DNA of 64,000 nucleotides, taken from NCBI RefSeq assembly GCF_963576615.1, contig NC_088711.1, positions 1,178,001-1,242,000 on the forward strand. Reading direction: 5' to 3'. The notes beneath the pieces were generated by a model. That model had not been told where the DNA came from, made no database searches, and worked only from the letters and a program-made list of their open reading frames with translations. The stretch comes from Watersipora subatra (lineage: Eukaryota; Bryozoa; Gymnolaemata; Cheilostomatida; Watersiporidae). This document shows, piece after piece, positions 61,880-64,000 of this stretch (position 1 is its first letter; every line of letters starts with the position of its first letter). The position numbers were made by a program, and so were the translations under genes.

Positions 61880-62498
61880 TTATGGCAGTTTCCACTCTGA
61901 CAAAGCTTCCTCGGCTGGTGGGACGACATAAACATTCTGTAATCAGTAAAACAAATGCAATAAATATGTCATTCATAGATATGTCATTCTAAAGTGTATT
62001 TATTGACAGCTTCCAAATTGGGAGTTAAATAGATTGCGAGTGTAATTTTAAAAACGAATAAACATTTAATAAAGGCACAAGTACGCCAAGCCAACGATTC
62101 GAAGCTTTGGTTCTGGAAATTAAAGATTTGCAATGATCAATCGATTTTACCCACTTCCTACGAGTGAAAATAATTTGTAATCATGACTCTAATTTACCAA
62201 AGAAAATTCGAAAAAAATATTATAGCTAGGTAAAACGGCAGATAAGCTATGAAACGATGATTGGAGATAGCAAAGAATTATCATTTTATTAATTAGTATA
62301 GGCCTATGTATTTATGACTATAAAAATATTACATTTACTTAAGTATAGAAGACTAAGTTAATTTACCTCCATTCTGTCTTCCTCTGCAGCAAAACGCTGC
62401 TGACGCCTGTCAGCTTTGACCATAGAATGTCTACTCCAATCTTTTACTAAAAGTTGCTCAGATAACTCTGAGTAGCAGTCGCTCGAACTTGAAGCCAT
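61880..62498 (-). CDS. Candidate 62-aa microprotein, two exons, unrecognised
   Basis: Exons (minus): 62367-62498 and 61880-61936, joined in phase 0. The donor is ATGGAG|GTAAAT, the acceptor CTGATTACAG, and the intron 430 bp. The first 44 residues open MASSSSDCYSELSEQLL and end in a charged helix (ADRRQQRFAAEEDRME). The second exon adds NVYVVPPAEEALSEWKLP and stops at TAA. No signal peptide or membrane span is present. Upstream lie an inverted CCAAT box and a CRE, and downstream an AATAAA, so it has the parts of a complete small gene. The family is not recognised. Exon 1 could also join an unseen exon further left. The second exon was chosen for phase, acceptor strength and non-repetitive protein composition. 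Confidence 0.6.
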
Positions 62499-62652
62499 TT
62501 TAAAACTATGTATAACTTAGTAATTGTTGAAACGCGTTGAATCAGTAACGATGAGAATGAATTCTCTAATTATGAGAATCTTCGAGATCACAGACAACGC
62601 GTTTTACGAGTGATAACATCTATAAGGCCTATATAAAAATTTCGCGCGCATG

Positions 62653-62721
62653 ATTGGCTAACGAAGCGACCTCATATTTATTGCTCGTGGTTTCGTTTCA
62701 GATACCTTGCTTGTGACGTCA
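62653..62721 (-). promoter_or_regulatory. CCAAT box and CRE upstream of the microprotein gene
   Basis: ATTGG at 62653-62657 (CCAAT on the gene strand) and a full TGACGTCA at 62714-62721 lie 155 and 216 bp upstream of the ATG at 62498. Both are common in housekeeping promoters. The CRE may instead belong to a repeat, since GTGACGTCAC also occurs inside the element at 48201-49137. Confidence 0.45.
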
Positions 62722-63114
62722 CGAAAGAAGCACCCGCTGGAACATGAGCTTTTTAAAAGAGGGTCTCATTCAAACGCATATATCTCTGGACAGGGTTGGT
62801 CTACAAAGACAAAAATGGCATCAAATTGTAGCTGATGTTTTAGCCTTTTATGGGTCTTAATTTCATTAAATTGAATTTTTTGACGCAACCACATCTTTAA
62901 ATTTGGTTACTTTTTTGAAAGAAGAAACGTAGTTTTTAGTGGATTTTTTGCCATAATGTGTAGATAGCACTGAGTTACACTACACATAATGTGTAGATAC
63001 CGTTGTGTTACACCAAAACCAGGCGTAAAAGTCAAATATTTGTTAACATTTCACAGAATTTACATGTAGAATATCCTTAGCTTTCATTCGACGTTTATAT
63101 TGCCATAATTCATC
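62722..63114. other. Intergenic DNA, probably old repeat
   Basis: A TGTGTAGATA-type word is repeated at 62957 and 62990 (CATAATGTGTAGATA). No gene was seen. Confidence 0.4.
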
Positions 63115-63352
63115 TAACAAAGATCAAATGTCATCTTCTAGCGCCTTTTTCAAAATATTGCCCGGTAGTAACCAGCAAAAGACTAATAGTTCGGTTCTTT
63201 ACTATTTGCCATCCGCATTTGCAGCTTATTGACAGCCAGCATGTTCTTTAATTAAGGAATTTTCATTGGCATAAATAGGCAGTTTGATCACTCAATCACA
63301 CTATAATTATAGATGCAATGAGATGCCAGCTCTTTGACCTGTCAGATCCTGA
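63115..63352 (+). repeat. Young dispersed repeat R3, copy 2
   Basis: Near-identical to 45539-45773. Homology starts within CAAAGATCAAATGTCATCTT and stops after CAGATCCTG, where the flanks diverge at once. Confidence 0.88.
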
Positions 63353-64000
63353 TCAAGTATTTATGAACTAAGAATTGATAACCACACATTTATTATTTAT
63401 ATAAAGCACATTTATTTTAAGCGGTCTCATTACGACCACTAATGCATGTCCTTGAAATAAGGCAAGAATAAATAATAAATAATAATGAATAAATAATGAT
63501 GAAGCAACTAGCTTAGCTACTACCAAATATTATTTATATGTTTATGATGCTTTTTCCTTTAAAAGTGATGCCAGGTTTATACTAGTTGGTTAGGAAAGTA
63601 AAAGTTGTTTTGGAAAACAAATCTTGTTACATGTTAAAGTTGATTTGTTGCCAGTCACCCATGGCATAGTTGAAAAAATGCTTGTTTTGTTCATGGCTAG
63701 CATAGTAGTTAGGTGTAGATAGTACTTTGATAGTTGTGTACGTGCGTACTAAAGCACAAAATCTATTATATACGCAAAGTTATTTATATTTTTCCTTCTT
63801 TAGTGTTCAAATTCTATTCATTTTTGGTAATACCACCTATTATGGTATAAGCAGGAAGCTTAAACTTGTCAAGTGTTATACATTTTTTGGAAGCAGTTCT
63901 ACCAAGGTGTATTAATCTACTGTATATTAATCACTTTGCTGCTAATTCCTGTTTATCTTCTCATTTAAAAGTTTACTTGCAACAAAATTCATATTTCAGT
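63353..64000. other. Intergenic DNA to the window end
   Basis: No supported gene. An AATAAATAATAATGAATAAAT stretch lies at about 63470, and a piece resembling repeat R1 starts at 63977 and is cut by the window. Confidence 0.4.

Overview
This is nuclear DNA from an animal, not from a bacterium or virus. It is AT-rich, the genes are split by GT-AG introns with phase-consistent exons, polyadenylation signals follow the stop codons, and most of the sequence is transposon debris and minisatellite arrays. By my own addition the tandem arrays cover about 11-12 kb, roughly 18% of the window. The species cannot be read from the sequence. The gene content fits a bilaterian, and an aquatic invertebrate with this repeat style (for example a spiralian) is a guess.

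None of the five gene models corresponds to a single long ORF; I assembled them by matching splice sites and reading phase. (1) 6538-11253, minus: a five-exon gene for a 192-residue Pro/Gly/Tyr-rich protein ending in a PPxY motif, with a second possible last exon at 5965-6185. (2) 17006-17517, plus: a two-exon gene for an unrecognised 134-residue membrane protein. (3) 24155-43093, minus: a complete five-exon leucine-rich-repeat gene matching LRMDA (C10orf11), 201 residues. (4) 44250-55414, minus: a complete seven-coding-exon ZDHHC21-like palmitoyltransferase, 268 residues, with the DHHC and TTxE motifs. (5) 61880-62498, minus: a two-exon gene for a 62-residue unrecognised microprotein. Genes 3 and 4 lie in the same orientation about 1.2 kb apart.

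Mobile DNA includes a decayed non-LTR retrotransposon reverse transcriptase (about 12600-14300, minus) and a decayed Tc1-like transposase (about 59480-60780, plus). The transposase is split by a 271-bp hAT-type MITE with a perfect 8-bp target duplication. A 1115-bp hAT-type element (4556-5670) sits inside a 21-bp array, also with an 8-bp duplication. There are several copies of a TA-flanked CAGTAGA MITE, a CAGTCAYACCTCGACAT element, smaller MITE families and tRNA-like SINE candidates.

The most unusual theme is where the minisatellites come from. Two DNA transposons carry satellites in their interior; for one, three sister copies have the repeat unit only once. In the LRMDA-like gene, two introns begin with short arrays whose unit is a copy of the adjacent exon end plus its 5' splice site, so the gene carries series of decoy donor sites. 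Its promoter also has a perfect ATCACGTGAT palindrome, the MITF/TFE-type site, which is notable because human LRMDA acts in melanocyte differentiation.
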